Counted from the first letter of the stretch, positions 45,317-57,500 are shown. The stretch is 64,000 nucleotides of DNA from Lasioglossum baleicum (GCF_051020765.1 NC_134934.1:7578001-7642000), one strand, 5' to 3'. Numbers and translations: made by a program. Notes: a model not told the origin generated them from the sequence alone.

Positions 45317-46415
45317 ATTTTGAAAATTGTATATGTAATTCTTGCGCCAAAGCTATGTGCAACTTCAACAAACAGAATTTCATTAAAAAATGGATCTGTC
45401 CGAACTGATCGATGCATCTAGTAGCTGGAAAGGGTTTGTGGACTACAATTGACCGTTTAGAAAGGGAATTTGTATCTTCCGCGTTGCTCGGCACCGTTCC
45501 ATTACGAATCCGCTCGGCTGACGTCACGACGAGATATATCACCGATAATCGATGCTTCCAGCGATAAAAGGTATTCCAGGGATACGTGGGAAGGGATTCG
45601 GGCTGTTCATTCAGCCGTTTCGCGAATGTATTCATCGTCTGCTTGCTGCGGGCCGCGTTTACAAGAGCGCGTTTGTACCGCGAGCCTCGCGCGAGCCTCT
45701 ATTGTTCTTCGCGTTTCCGAGCATTTCTGTCTTCTTCTTCTTCTTCTTCTTTATCTCGTCCGTTCCCCCCTTTCTCCCTCTGTGTGTGTGTGCTCGTAAA
45801 CGTCCAGAGAGAACGGTTCGAGACGGAAAAAAGTTGAAAAGCGCGCTCGTCTTCTTTGACGCGGGCTTAGCAGAGCTTGCCGGTAGGTCATTTCGGTTTC
45901 ACCTGCGAATCCCGAGGGTGTCGCGTCGCTACCTGCCGCTAAAAATCGTGAGAACTTGCGCGGGACCTGGCTCGGTTTTCGGGAATACCGGGAACTCAGT
46001 TTCACCCCTCGTGAGAAACCACCGCAGGCCCGCACTCGACGGAAACCTCTTCTGCGAGCCGTTCTCATCACGTACATTTCGGCAAAGATCTCTTCGTGAA
46101 TGCTCCTCTCTACTAGGTCATCTCAATTTCCTTTTTCGAAGATTATACGTGATCGCAACTATCTTCCCACATATGTGACGTTCACAATCATACGATTTAC
46201 TTAAAGCTAGTTTAATTAATTTTGTAGACTTGGCTATTTCACGTTGTGCATCTCGCTATACACTCTTGCTTCGGATCTTATTTGTTTGTCATATAAGAGT
46301 GTATAGTGACATGCACGATGTCGACATGTACCGACTGCACACGTACCAATAAATTGTCGACTTAGATTTTCTCGAAAACGAAGACACGGAGGATACAACT
46401 TTATTCTTTCTCATG

Positions 46416-47712
46416 TACAGGTTTTGCACACGAAATTCACCCCTTTGCAAGTCAAATACACCCTTTTGCAAACCAAATTCACTCGTTTGAAAACCAATCT
46501 CGCCCTTTTGCATATCAAATTCAACATTTCACAAATACAGTACCTTTAAGTAAATTTTTGTAAAAGAAATCGAATCAAATGTAAATTAATTGTTAAGAAA
46601 TTCAAGATTTTATTTATTGCAAAGATGTACGTCAAATACTTATTTCAAAGTAATTACCAATTCATTAACTTCGTAACGTATGACAACTGTGTCTAAATAT
46701 GTATATTCACCGTAGCCGGTTTCCGATTAAAACATTTTTTTAAATGAAAGTATGTACATATATTTTTATTGAAGCGTATTGAGTATTGAGTCTTATGTTT
46801 CCCTCGCAGTTCATGGTGACTTTTTCTGAACTCAACGGACATGCTGCCAAGTGTAATTAATTTGGGTAATTATTTACAAAGTACATACCACTCTTCTCCG
46901 ATTTTGATGAAATTTAAATGTTATGCAGCAACACAATTTGAACAACAATTTCCTTGTCCAATATAGGGGGGTCGCTTTTAGTTTTCGAGATATCCGCAAG
47001 AAACTATTGCTATTACTGTATTGAATTTTCCGTATTCTTGCACGCTCCGTGGCAACGTAAGCCTGCTGCGCCGCGACGTCTGTTTACTTTTTTTTATAAA
47101 CACGCTGTGGATATGAGAGAGAAAACAGGGTCTCCTCTGGTCATACATATACAAGGTGAGCTTTCAATTTTGAGAGGGCCGGCCCTCTGCGCCCCTCCAC
47201 CACCTAATCACGACTCATTCTATTCGCATGATTTTTCAGTTCAAATTCTGGATGACAGCTACAATGCAAAGATTATGCGAATAGAATGAGTTGTGGTTAG
47301 GTGGTGGAGGGGACGGAGGGGTTCAAGAAAATTCAAGAGCAGTCTTTCAAAATTGAAAGCTCACCTTATATATGTATGACCAGAGCGAGACCCTGTTTTC
47401 TCCATCATATCCACAGCGTGTTTATAAAAAAAAAGTAAACAGACGCCGCGGAGCGAGCAAGAATACGGAAAATTCAATAGAGTACATTAGCAATAGTTTT
47501 TTGCGAATATGTATCTCGAAAACTAAAAGCGACCGCCCTATATTGGAAAAGGGAAAAGTTTGTTTCAAAGGGAGTATTTTGTAAATAATTAGCTTAATTT
47601 TAAATATTCTTAATGAAAATAAAAGGTTGAAATTGATTTACAAAAAGGTAAAATTGACCTACAAATAGGTGAAATTGATGTACAAAAGGGTGAAATTGGA
47701 TTGCAAAACCTA
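46416..47712. mobile_element. Subterminal-repeat element, copy B, carrying a nested palindrome
   Basis: The left end TACAGGTTTTGCACAC is followed by five about 20-bp direct units (AAATTCACCCCTTTGCAAGTC type, 46433-46530). The right end has the unit in inverted form four times (AAATTGA..TACAAA.GGTG, 47635-47700) and closes with TTGCAAAACCT. The middle shares tattgagtcttatgtttccctcgcag with copies A and C. A palindromic element (46865-47592) interrupts it. Confidence 0.75.
46865..47592. mobile_element. Palindromic element nested in copy B
   Basis: About 730 bp. The halves 46865-47235 and 47265-47592 are imperfect reverse complements (TAATTATTTACAAA ... TTTGTAAATAATTA ends; TTTATAAACACGCTGTGGATATG and complement; CCCTCCACCACCTAA and complement), with about 30 bp at the centre. 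It has no transposase. The surrounding sequence resumes at taattttaaatattcttaat, as in copy A. Confidence 0.75.
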
Positions 47713-48819
47713 AATTTAGAATGACCTCCTAATCGGTTGACCATGAGTCGCGGGATACCCTGTATATTCAAAGACTCCACGACTTGCTTCTGTTAAATTG
47801 TTTTCAAATTTCGTGAAGGGTGTGCGCGTTGCATTAAATAACACATTTTAAAATTAAATACGTAACATCGTGGCCAATGGAATGCTCGTATCTACACGAA
47901 CGACTGCGTCATCGTCACCGAACGTGTTAATTGCACGTGTACTCGATTATCCGCGAAATAGGAACGCCTAGCACGTAATCTTCGGTTGTTCGTAAATCCT
48001 TCAAGTATTCGCGGAAAGGCGTTATCGGACGAATCGAGAACAGTTTTCTCGGAAGGAAATGGAGGGATTAATGCTTTCCCGAGCGACGCCTTGCGTGAAA
48101 CTCTCGGTCCCGGACATCAATCCTGTCTGGAAACAGATAGAATCACGAAACTCGTAAAACCTGACAAGGCTCGGGACGGTCCCCTGATAACGTATCCTTG
48201 ACCTTTCGGAACGTGGCTCCCGTTAATGCGAACTTAATCGGTCCCTCGAGAGCCGTTCCGTCTTCCGGTTTCACCGCGCACTTTGCTCACCGGTTACGTA
48301 AACGCGTAATGGGAAGTACGTATCTGCCGATCTCTCGCCGTGATTCGGGAACGGCATGGAAGTTCGAGCTAATTTCCCAACCGATTACCGAACCGTCGAA
48401 CGTAAGCACCTTCGAATTTCCCCTTCGCTTTGCGGTACTAATTTCCATAATTTCACGTAATCTTCCGAAAAAGTCATTACACTCTCCTTGCAAACCACTA
48501 AATAATTCAAAGATACACAGTGGCCCACGAAAGTACTCGATCGCCCTTCAAATCAAAATAACTATTTTAAGATCGGACCAAACGACGACTTTTTTTTTTG
48601 AGTAATTAGATTTACCAAATGACACGAAGAAATAGATCAGGCACTTTCTGAAATTTTTTCATCAGAGCCCGTGATGAATATTTGTGTGTGTATACATATT
48701 CTGAAAATTCGATGACCTCCGATTGAACTTTTAATTAATCGCATATAATATTTACAACCTCTCAAAACTTAAAAATTTAGTGTTCCAATCATAAACAAAG
48801 GTGTCGACTACACTAAATA

Positions 48820-49351
48820 TTGGGTTGGAGAATAAGTTCGTGGCGTTTTATGTTTTCTTTTATTCTACAACGACTTTTTTGTTCTTTGGCAAAGTGTTGT
48901 ACATCAATCGAAAGAGCTCTCTTTCTGCTCTACAAAACTGTGATAATCGTTGTGGCAGGACATCTGATTTTCTTCGCTTTTCATCGAGGTCAAAAAGAAT
49001 TAGAGGAAAAAATGAACCGCGATCGTAAGACCATTCTCAACCATCTTCGTTCGATGGGTTTTTTCGAAAAATTGGGAGCTTGGGTGCCTCGCGAGCTTAC
49101 CAAAAACAACAAAGAAAGTCGCCTTCAAATTGCTTCTCAACATGTGTCGAAAATGTTGACTTTTGCTCCTGGATATTCCATTTCTATAAGCCTGAGAAAT
49201 AATAAAAAAATTAAATTATTCAAAACAACGATTATCACAGTTTTGTAGAGCAAAAAGAGCTCTTTCGATTGATGTACGACACTTTGCCAAAGAACAAAAA
49301 AATCGTTGTAGAATAAAAGAAAACGTACTACGAACTTATTCGCCAACCCAA
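48820..49351. mobile_element. Rearranged mariner element with long inverted arms
   Basis: 532 bp flanked by TA. The ends TTGGGTTGGAGAATAAGTTC and, reverse-complemented, TTGGGTTGGCGAATAAGTTC are mariner termini. The inverted arms extend about 130 bp on each side (through CTACAAAACTGTGATAATCGTTG), much longer than a normal mariner repeat. Between them are mariner transposase fragments in + frames: FHRGQK, then NHLRSMGF.EKLGAWVPRELT.NN, which is the region after the helix-turn-helix. The catalytic DD34D core is missing. Inactive. Confidence 0.85.
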
Positions 49352-50385
49352 TATTTTGCATTAAAATAGTTATTTTATTGAATACAATTTTATCTATGTT
49401 GTGCTCATATAAAGTTCAGAATGAAGGTTAAAAAAGATTTGTTAATAGGGTTGCCAGAAATGTTTTATCCAAATATAGAAGAATTAGTGAAAACTGCAAT
49501 TATGTATATGTATATGAGAAAGGCTCAAAATATAGGAGTTCAAGTAAAAGAGGTACACAGCACATTTTAAACTTTCTTATTCGAACAAAGATTTTTGAAA
49601 ATTATACGCTACTCAAATATGATATAGGAGATCAAGTTCAAATATACATAGAAGACTCATATCAAATATAGAAGATCTGGCAACCCTATTTGTTAAGTTA
49701 CAGGGTAGTCTCGAAATTGATTTGCTCACCGTTACCATCGATCAACCGTCTTGTCCGAGACTTTCGATCGTGTACTACCGCGAGCTTCGAAGAAAGTAAT
49801 CGTTTCGTAAAGCATTCGATGCGCAGCGACGCGCATATGCGTATGCATATACGTTCTGCGGCCAGACATTCGAGTAACATCCTCGGTGTGTTACGTTGTT
49901 CGAAGTTTTCACCGGTGGAACGATGTTTCCATTTTTCTTTTCGGTATCGAGAGCCAGCCCCTCTACCAATCCCGAGTTGGTCGCGTCGCGTTTGCATTTG
50001 CAATGCAGGAAGTTGCGCGCGGAAACCTCAACGAAAAGAAAGGAACGGCCGGGCGATCGCGATCGCCGGTATCGATGGACTCTATCGAGTTAAATTTTTG
50101 CGGTCGCGATTAGTTTATGGCTATCTGTTCGCGGCGCGATCCAACGTAAATATTGTTCGATCGTTTCGCCGGCTACTGCGCGCACGATTATCGTCCGAAC
50201 GCGAGAAACTGACAGCAGGAGCAAAGCATAGACGCAAATACTGAAAAAAAATACAGTTTCTCGAACGTTCAAGCGGTAGGGTTGCGGGAAATACTTTGTT
50301 CCGCCTGTTTTATTGTTAGAACGTCCGAGAAAAAAGTAATTTGACCCTCGTATACGAGTTTTATGCATTTATCACGACGAATTAT

Positions 50386-50975
50386 TATTAACCCTTTGCA
50401 GTCGGAGCTATTTTAATTTGAAAACTAAACATTTCTTCCGATCTAGAATAATTTCATTGTGCAGGGTGAATCTACACCTCTAGATCGGTGGACATTTGAA
50501 GTGTGGACATTTAAAGTTGCTTTTTATTTCAACACACATCATAATTACCAATTCATTAACTTTGTAACGTACGATAACTGTGTGTAGATGTGTATATTCA
50601 TTGTAGCCATTTTCTGATTACATATAATCAATTTTAAAAATGGAAGTACATATGTATTTATTGAAGCATATTGAGTCTTATGTTTCCCTCGCAGTAATGA
50701 CACCGTTCACGCGTGTGTCTAAATAAATATATTCAATCTAAGTAAATATTCTTTTAATTTAACCCTTCACTGCATGCTTTTTTTAATTGGGACGAAAAAA
50801 TTGAAAGAAGGTCAGTTTTTGTGTTTTATTTAAGGGAAAAATATTTAGAAAAATTAGAGCTGTGGACGGTCCTAAGCATTGCCAATTATATATTTATATA
50901 TTATATGTGAAATTGATTTGCAAAAGGGTGAAATAGATTTGCCAAAGGGTGAATTTGGAGAGCAAAACCTGTATA
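50386..50975. mobile_element. TTAA-type fragment plus subterminal-repeat element copy C
   Basis: 50386-50465 begins TTAACCCTTTGCAGTCGGAGC and resembles 56067-56140. 50540-50975 is a partial copy of the subterminal-repeat element: the middle block (taattaccaattcattaactttgtaacgta; attgagtcttatgtttccctcgcagtaatg) and the inverted units near 50908-50960, ending GCAAAACCTGTA. The 5' repeat cluster is absent. Confidence 0.55.
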
Positions 50976-51146
50976 GCCTTGTAGGAAAGATATTCTGTCG
51001 CATTTGGGAGAGTTTATAGAATTGTTTTGCGAAAGAAGAAAGTTAGAACGCGTAGTAAATTCCGAAAGGGAACTGTTGAGAAAATCGTGATTATAGTATT
51101 CTGTGAATTGAATTGATTCAATGAAAAACGAAAATTGATTCGACGA

Positions 51147-51470
51147 TTAACCCTTTGCACTCCTTTGTCGAGTGTGTCTCGACATCAGAGAAAGAAAAAT
51201 GTAAATGAAACTGGTTTTTATATGTATTTGGTTCTTCCTTTATCTATTTAATTTCTTACTTTTTAGTTAAAAACATATATAAATTCGATAAATATAAATT
51301 ACAACGAAACTTCAGAGCTATATTTAATATAGTTAGTTAAACAAAATTGTTTAAAATAAATAGCAGTCGAGGAACTGTCCTTTGAAGTAAATTTCAAATA
51401 AAACACTTGAAATAGCAGGGAGTTGTCGGCAATAAAATTGAAAAATATAATTTGCAGTGCAATGGGTTAA
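51147..51470. mobile_element. TTAA-flanked piggyBac-type MITE
   Basis: 324 bp. Left end TTAACCCTTTGCACTCC followed by a hairpin GTCGAGTGTGTCTCGAC; right end, reverse-complemented, TTAACCCATTGCACTGCAAA. The internal part matches 42265-42425 and 52545-52705. Non-coding. Confidence 0.8.
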
Positions 51471-52282
51471 ATTTCTGGGATATCGAGGCTAACGGAGAGA
51501 AATGGTTGTTGTTACCGTACCACAATAGAGAAGATCATGTTGTAGAGCATTAACAATGAAAAAGATGCTGGACCCTTGTTAAAAATCGGAGGAGTTTTTC
51601 TCGGGTTGCAGCACCATGCACCTCGTGTTTATCACGTCTAATGAGTAATACGAGAGAGTTTCTCTGGGTGCGCTGTATGCTGCATGGTGTGCAGTGCATG
51701 GTGCATGGTGCGGTGCACGTCGCGTCGGCGAGGCAGCTTGTAAAAGAAGTGCAGCCAACCGCGAGAGCGCACGGTTGTGTTGTATTATGCGGTAATGACT
51801 GCAGTGTTTTCCCTCTTTCTCCCTCGTTCACCGTCTCCGTCGCCGGTCTCTGTCTTTCTCCGAGTATGTTATCCCTCTTCCCAGCCGTTCGTCCAATTAC
51901 CTCTGGCCGTCGTATCCCCGAGGTTTTGGATCTTATCCAGAACCGGGACTTATTAGAATCTAATTTGCGTAATTGAAACGTGATTCGAGCCGCGAACAAA
52001 CTGACTCTTTGAAATCCTTCTAGGAAGCGTCGCCTCGGCCCGTCCGCGTTCCGTTCAATCTATATTCTGCTCGAAACGAATGCAAACTACCGAAACCAAT
52101 AGAGCCAGTCAATCATTACGTCTGTATTACAATAACGCTAGTCGCGACGCTCCTTCGTGGTCTGATCCTTGAAATCTTTTACACTATCGGGGTTTTGGAT
52201 CTGAAGAAGATCCGAAATTTCCAATTATTATCATAACTACAGCACAGGATTATCCGGGCCTCTGAATACTTGTCACAAATAA

Positions 52283-52346
52283 ATGCTGTAAAGTCTTGAT
52301 CTAAGAAAATTGGCTACTCCCTCAGCAGTGTAGAGTATAAACATGT
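52283..52346 (+). repeat. Dispersed repeat, AAAGTCTTGATCTAAG family, copy 1
   Basis: Begins TGTAAAGTCTTGATCTAAG and continues through tggctact...cagtgtagagtataaacatgtcgc. It shares this block with 55403-55505 and 58739-58790. The family is unknown to me, and the element boundaries are not resolved. Confidence 0.6.
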
Positions 52347-52544
52347 CGCTTAAGCCGATACAGGTCGCGTATATCGGTGTGAACCACTATTTTCCATTAT
52401 TTTTTTATGGGTCTTTCACCAACTTATTTGTGGCAGTTTTCTGATTAACCATCTAATTGAAAAATGTCAATAAAACGGTTGTCTATATGTATTCTTATTT
52501 TTAGTTAAAAACATGTATAAATTCCACAAATATAAATAACAACA

Positions 52545-52705
52545 AAATTTCAGAGCTCTATTTCATCTAGTTAGTAAACAAGATTATTTAAAATAAGTAG
52601 CAGTCAAGGAACTGTCCTTTCAAATAAATTTCAAATAAAACATTTAAAATAGTAGGGAGTTGTCGGCAACAAAATCGAAAAATAATTCGGAGCGCAAAGG
52701 GTTAA
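52545..52705. mobile_element. 3' part of a TTAA-type MITE
   Basis: The end AATAATTCGGAGCGCAAAGGGTTAA and the internal block (atttcatctagttagtaaac; aaggaactgtcctttcaaataaattt; gtagggagttgtcggcaac) match the 51147-51470 element. The 5' end is uncertain; a TTAACC at 52445 is a weak candidate. Confidence 0.6.
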
Positions 52706-53339
52706 AACGACACTAAACGTAATATAATTTCGGTGTGGTCACAAAAGAAAGTAGAACCGCACGTCCTAAGAAACAGCACGGATCCGAGAGTTTTTCGTAG
52801 AGCAAGATTTTACTGTAGTGTCATTTGCACCTACGGAATCGAGGTTCATCATAACTGTTTTAATCAGTGCCTCGATTAGCAATGTCGCACAGGTTATTTT
52901 CGGAAGTGTTGCTCACTCGTTCGTCGATCTTATAGATCCGTTCCGATCCCGGCGATGCTCACAGTTTTTCGAACGAGCGTTTCGCCGGCAGCTTCGCAGA
53001 GCTACCAGCCAAGGGAGTCGAGTGACGCACTGATAAAGTATCGCAAGAAACACTCGACGGAACTGTCTTTCTCGCTTTGATTCTTCGAAGAAAATCCTCC
53101 TCGAACACAGTGGCACAGTGTTGGGCAGAAGCTCTTTCGAGCGGCGAGTCAAATCGAGTTATTCTACTTGTTCGCGGAATCGTTTGCGAGCACCGCCTTT
53201 GATATTTCTAGTCGGATAAACAATCGAACCTGGTGTCTCTACAATTTCCCTCGCATGATCAACGACCGAATGAACGAATTTAGCGAGGTGCGCTGAGAGA
53301 AATTAATTGGACGAACCGCTTTTGTTACATGTATTGATA

Positions 53340-53515
53340 CATAGTTATAATTAGAGATTGTAATGTAATGTGTGACAGTAGAAAAACTTAAATATACTAC
53401 CACATTATTATCAACCTATTAAACATATTCAGCAAGAAATTAAATATTTATTTCACCCCAACTTGTTGCAAATCAGGAAGAAAGTTTTTATTTCGCATAA
53501 AGATCCGCGGACTAT
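53340..53515. mobile_element. Degenerate MITE, TAGACTGCGGAT family
   Basis: The right end CGCATAAAGATCCGCGGACTA and the body (caacctattaaacatattc; tatttcaccccaacttgttg) match the copies at 31148 and 35403. The left end is degraded. Confidence 0.6.
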
Positions 53516-53915
53516 GTATAATATATTGATAAGGAATGGAGAAATTGCAAGGGATAAGAAAAAAACATTTCGATGGGAAGATGCAGCATTTTGGTATTCG
53601 TGTAAGCTGTTGGTGGTCTCGGTTGCTAATCCTCGATCGCGCGGCGGTAGGCCGAAGATGCTCGTCTCGTGTAAACGAGCGTCCTTGATCCAGAATACTG
53701 GCCAACGATACTTATCGTTCATTGACTCCGGTTTTTCCGAGCTGAGGACATTATCGTCGCGTTGTTCGTATTTTTCTGTTCTTTCCTACGATCGCTGGCG
53801 TCTCTCCTGCGCTGGCTGGCGCGTTACCTCGCCGTATAATGTTATACGTTGGTCCCGTTATCTAGGTTCACGTATCGTACACCTCGAGGAGGAGGCAGAG
53901 CGGACAAGAGAGAGA

Positions 53916-53916
<1 letters not shown>

Positions 53917-54008
<92 letters not shown>
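53917..54008. repeat. GA microsatellite, about 92 bp
   Basis: Essentially uninterrupted GA dinucleotides after a short CAAGAGAGAG lead-in. It is translated as Arg-Glu or Ser-Leu runs in every frame, which explains the long artefactual open frames around it. Confidence 0.97.
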
Positions 54009-54014
<6 letters not shown>

Positions 54015-55402
54015 TGCTCCGACGAAACGCGAAGGCTGGCTCCGCGAACCAGCACGCTCCTTCATTTTTTCTTCTTTTCTTCGCGTCTCATCGGCTGGGA
54101 CGGGTAAACAGCGTGTGGCTCGCTCTCCTCCTCGTCTATCCTAAAGCCGCGTTCCCACGTGTAAACGCTCCTAAAAAGCCCTCCGAAAGTTCGTCGACTC
54201 CGCCTTTGTTCCTACGAAACACTCGGAACTTGCATTTTCGATTTCCACGGGTATTTCCAGCGATATTTATCTATTTATTACTCTTACACTGACTTCCGCT
54301 CGAGATACACGGAGCAACGGGTGTTTGTTCGCGGCTTCGATAATCCGAATCTCTTTGTCATTGTTGATAACTCCCTAGAAGACTGTATTTGAATTGGAGC
54401 AACGTTGGATATCAGATTTTCTCAACCCTTCGCGAAAAATGTCAATATTCGGTTCTTCCTTTATTTATTTAATTGTCTTACTTTTGCACTTCGTATCATC
54501 GAACGTTGTTCCAGCCAACAATTTCATTGTTCCATTTCCACAGTGGTAGCCATATGTTCCAACAGATGGATGGAATATGTTTGTCAAAAGACACCTTTCA
54601 GAGATTCGAAATCCAAATTGATCGAAGCTGTACACATGCTTAAAAACAACTGTCTGCATATTTGTTGTCCCGAATACCAGTTTGTTCGTTCCGAAATGAA
54701 CGTGATCGCGATTACTCTAGGACCTATTCCGGGCCCGTTAATTCATGCGTTCGGCTCGTATCCGATCTTCCAGGAATGCCGAGACGGTCGCAAGCGAAAT
54801 CGTTCGTTCGTTCGTTCGGTCGGCCCTGCCAAAAAAGTCGATCGCGACGAAACCGCCGCCGCGGGTTCGTCGGCGCAGCATCGCGCGAATTCCACGGATA
54901 AAATGTGTGATTCCGCTCGTGACTAATGTTTCGTCAAACGATACAGTTGACGGAAAACCTTGGACTCGTCGCTCGCTGGCTCGTCGTGTCTCGTCTCGTG
55001 TGTTCACCTGGCGGCGAAACGTGCTCCTAACGCTGCCAACAGCTTTCATCGCGATCGCGCCCGCGTGTGAGGCCGGCCCTCTTCGCTAGCGATGGGATCG
55101 AACGATATTTTTCGAGGGCTATCAACATCTTCTCTAAACACGATCGTCCCGATCGGAGTCCGCTAAACGTGCACGGTAATCCGGCAAACCGTTCGCTTTT
55201 CAAATTCTCCTAACTCTTTCCAGCGATGAACGTATTAATCCGAGTCCACCGGAGAAGCTTTATAATTAGACTGCGAATTTTTATGCAAATCAAAATATAT
55301 TTTCGCTGTCGATCATCTCAAAAAGTCGAAAATAACAGAACAACATCCTTCGATTCTTCTAATGTCTTTTTAGTTTCGTATTTCACGCATTAATGTTTGT
55401 CA

Positions 55403-55505
55403 TACAGTAAAGTCTTGGTCTAAGAAGAGACATACCCCGCGAGGGGCCAAGAAAGCTTGAGCTGCCTCGGTCGCCGAGCAGTGTAAAGTGTAAACATGTC
55501 GCAAT
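55403..55505 (+). repeat. AAAGTCTTGATCTAAG family, copy 2
   Basis: Begins ACAGTAAAGTCTTGGTCTAAG and ends with agtgtaaagtgtaaacatgtcgc. It is homologous to 52283-52346, with about 30 extra bases in the middle. Confidence 0.6.
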
Positions 55506-55800
55506 ACTCTTGGAGAGATCGTCTCTGTGTTACTGCGAGGAATCAACGTCTTCGGTGATTTGTTCGCAGCCAAAGAAGTTTCATAATTTGTAATAATTTT
55601 CAATGCGACCGTTTCCATGTTGCTGCGGATTCACACACATATGCAAGTGAATCGTGTTCGTGTATGACTTGAATGTTCGAACGAAGCTGAAGAAGTTTCA
55701 TAATTGCGACTATTTTGGAGCGATCGTCTCCGCAGTATGTTGCGAGCGAATCGACATTCGCTATCGGCGAATTGTTCATCGCCGCGTTACACGGGAAAAA
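55497..55800 (+). repeat. Degenerate tandem repeat, three units
   Basis: Three diverged units of roughly 85-115 bp. Each contains an AT-rich stem (aagaagtttcataatt), then a block like gagcGATCGTCTCCGcagtatgttGCGAGcgaATCgac, at about 55505, 55605 and 55715. The spacing and similarity indicate an old tandem duplication. No coding function is visible. Confidence 0.5.
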
Positions 55801-56143
55801 GATCCTCCAGACGTATGAGTAACCTTCGCAGATCTTCCGATTGTTACTCAACGCTTCCTGTTTCCCATCATGAGTAATCGGGACGCGGTTCGTTCAAGAG
55901 CGCGTTACGTCAACGTGCGGGCGGCAGTGAGATAGATTCCCGCTGGAAATCGGAGAAAATAATCGCTCGGGATTTTTCAAGACATTCGAGACAGTATTTC
56001 GCTGGGAAAAGCGAACTAGATTCTTACTGTACCCTTGCACTTCCGTCTACTAATTTTCCAAGTTTTTAATCGGCTGCACTCGGAGTCATTTTAATTCGAA
56101 AACCAAACAGCTCTCCTGACCAAGAATATTTCCATTCTACCTA

Positions 56144-56622
56144 CAGTGATTCCCATTAATATTCGGACGCTCTAAAAAAAAGAAACGAAAACTTTTCAAA
56201 TGTTGGAATATACGGTTTGAACTTTTTTGAGAACTTAGACCGATTAGTTTACTACATGATGTGAAAAGAAATCGGACTTGTATAAAAAATACTAAAGGTT
56301 TCATTTTATAACTTTTTAATGTGGGCCTATATTGAAAATTTAAATAATACGTTTTGTAGATCTGTGTCAATTAGAGTTATTAGATTACATACAACGATTA
56401 CAAAAGATTAGAAAGATTAAAACGTTTTTAGCTCATTGCAACGTCGACCGATTTCAATGAAATTTTCTTCAAATTTTGCAATCCTTTCCTAAAATTGTGT
56501 TCACCTTGTGTAGCAAACCAATTATTATAACTTCTCAAAAAAGTTCAAATCGTATAGTCCAATATATTAAAAAAGTTACCGTTTCTATAAGAGTGTCCGA
56601 ATATTAATAGTGGGAGTCACTG
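56144..56622. mobile_element. Tc1-like non-autonomous element
   Basis: 479 bp flanked by TA. Left end CAGTGATTCCCATTAATATT; right end, reverse-complemented, CAGTGACTCCCACTATTAAT. Subterminal CGGACGCTCT / CGGACACTCT also pair. The internal fragments (tttgaacttttttgaga; tttgtagatctgtgtcaatt) match the relic at 42426-43268, but transposase coding is gone. Confidence 0.85.
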
Positions 56623-57182
56623 TATTTGATTTTTTTTTCATCTTAATGAAACTGATCTGGTTTACTCATACAGTGCTTAAACGTTTGGTAATTTATTAAA
56701 TATAAACAAATTTAATAATGTAACATACAGTTTTGATAGTGATGTAGCAATTTTTTTGTAGGGAAATTTCGAAATCTGTAATCGAGGTCTCTGTGTCGTT
56801 GTTCATCGACGAAGACACACGGAGACTTTTCCGCCTGACACGGAGTTATAACTGCGTTAGAAAGACTCCCTTTGACGGGTTCTCGTAATCCGTTTAGCTG
56901 AAAAATGGTGAAAAGTTCCTTGCTCCTAGCGGGACAGTCAAACGAGTAAGAAGTCTATTTTGATTTGCTTCTGATGTATTTCAGGTGGTTGCCAGCCAAT
57001 TAGGTCATCCCGTGAATCAAATCGTTTCTTATCAGACTTCGTGTGTAGGCGCTGTTTTTATAGAAAATCCTCTGCATGCCTTTTAAGATGCATGTCTTCG
57101 TTAATCTCTCCTTAAAAAAAGAATTGTCGGAGAACGGAAGTCATGAAATTAATTTTCCGCATCTCATGATATACGAACTTAG

Positions 57183-57500
57183 TTATAACAATTGTTAAAT
57201 GATATCGGCGTTACGGTTCGATCGTTAAATACAAAAAAAAAAAATTAACTAAGCAATTTTGCTAATTTTCAAGTAATTGACGTTTCGGTCACTAATTTGG
57301 ACCATTTTCAAGATTAAATTGAATTACGTAAAAATTGTTTATTTTTCTTACAGACGCAATTCAATTTAATCTTGAAAATTGTCCAAAGTAGTGACCGAAA
57401 CGTCGATTACTTGAAAATTAGCAAAATTGCTTAGTTAATTTTTGTTTTTTGTATTTAACGATCGGACCGTAGCGCCGATATCATTTAACAATTGTTATTA
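57183..57500. mobile_element. Foldback MITE, AACAATTGTTAAATGATATCGG ends
   Basis: 318 bp whose halves are near-perfect reverse complements: outer AACAATTGTTAAATGATATC, inner TTAACTAAGCAATTTTGCTAA and TTGACGTTTCGGTCACTA, each mirrored. The centre is near 57335-57360. Non-coding. Confidence 0.85.

Noticed and set aside
45552..46178. 208-aa + strand open frame
   Set aside because: It contains a poly-Phe run from a TTC repeat and no recognisable domain; probably a GC-rich intronic island.
49690..50244. 184-aa + strand open frame
   Set aside because: Arg/Ser-rich, overlapped by open frames in other phases, with no family features and no clear splice sites.
53463..54292. 214-aa and 147-aa frames
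   Set aside because: They run through the GA microsatellite and a MITE end.
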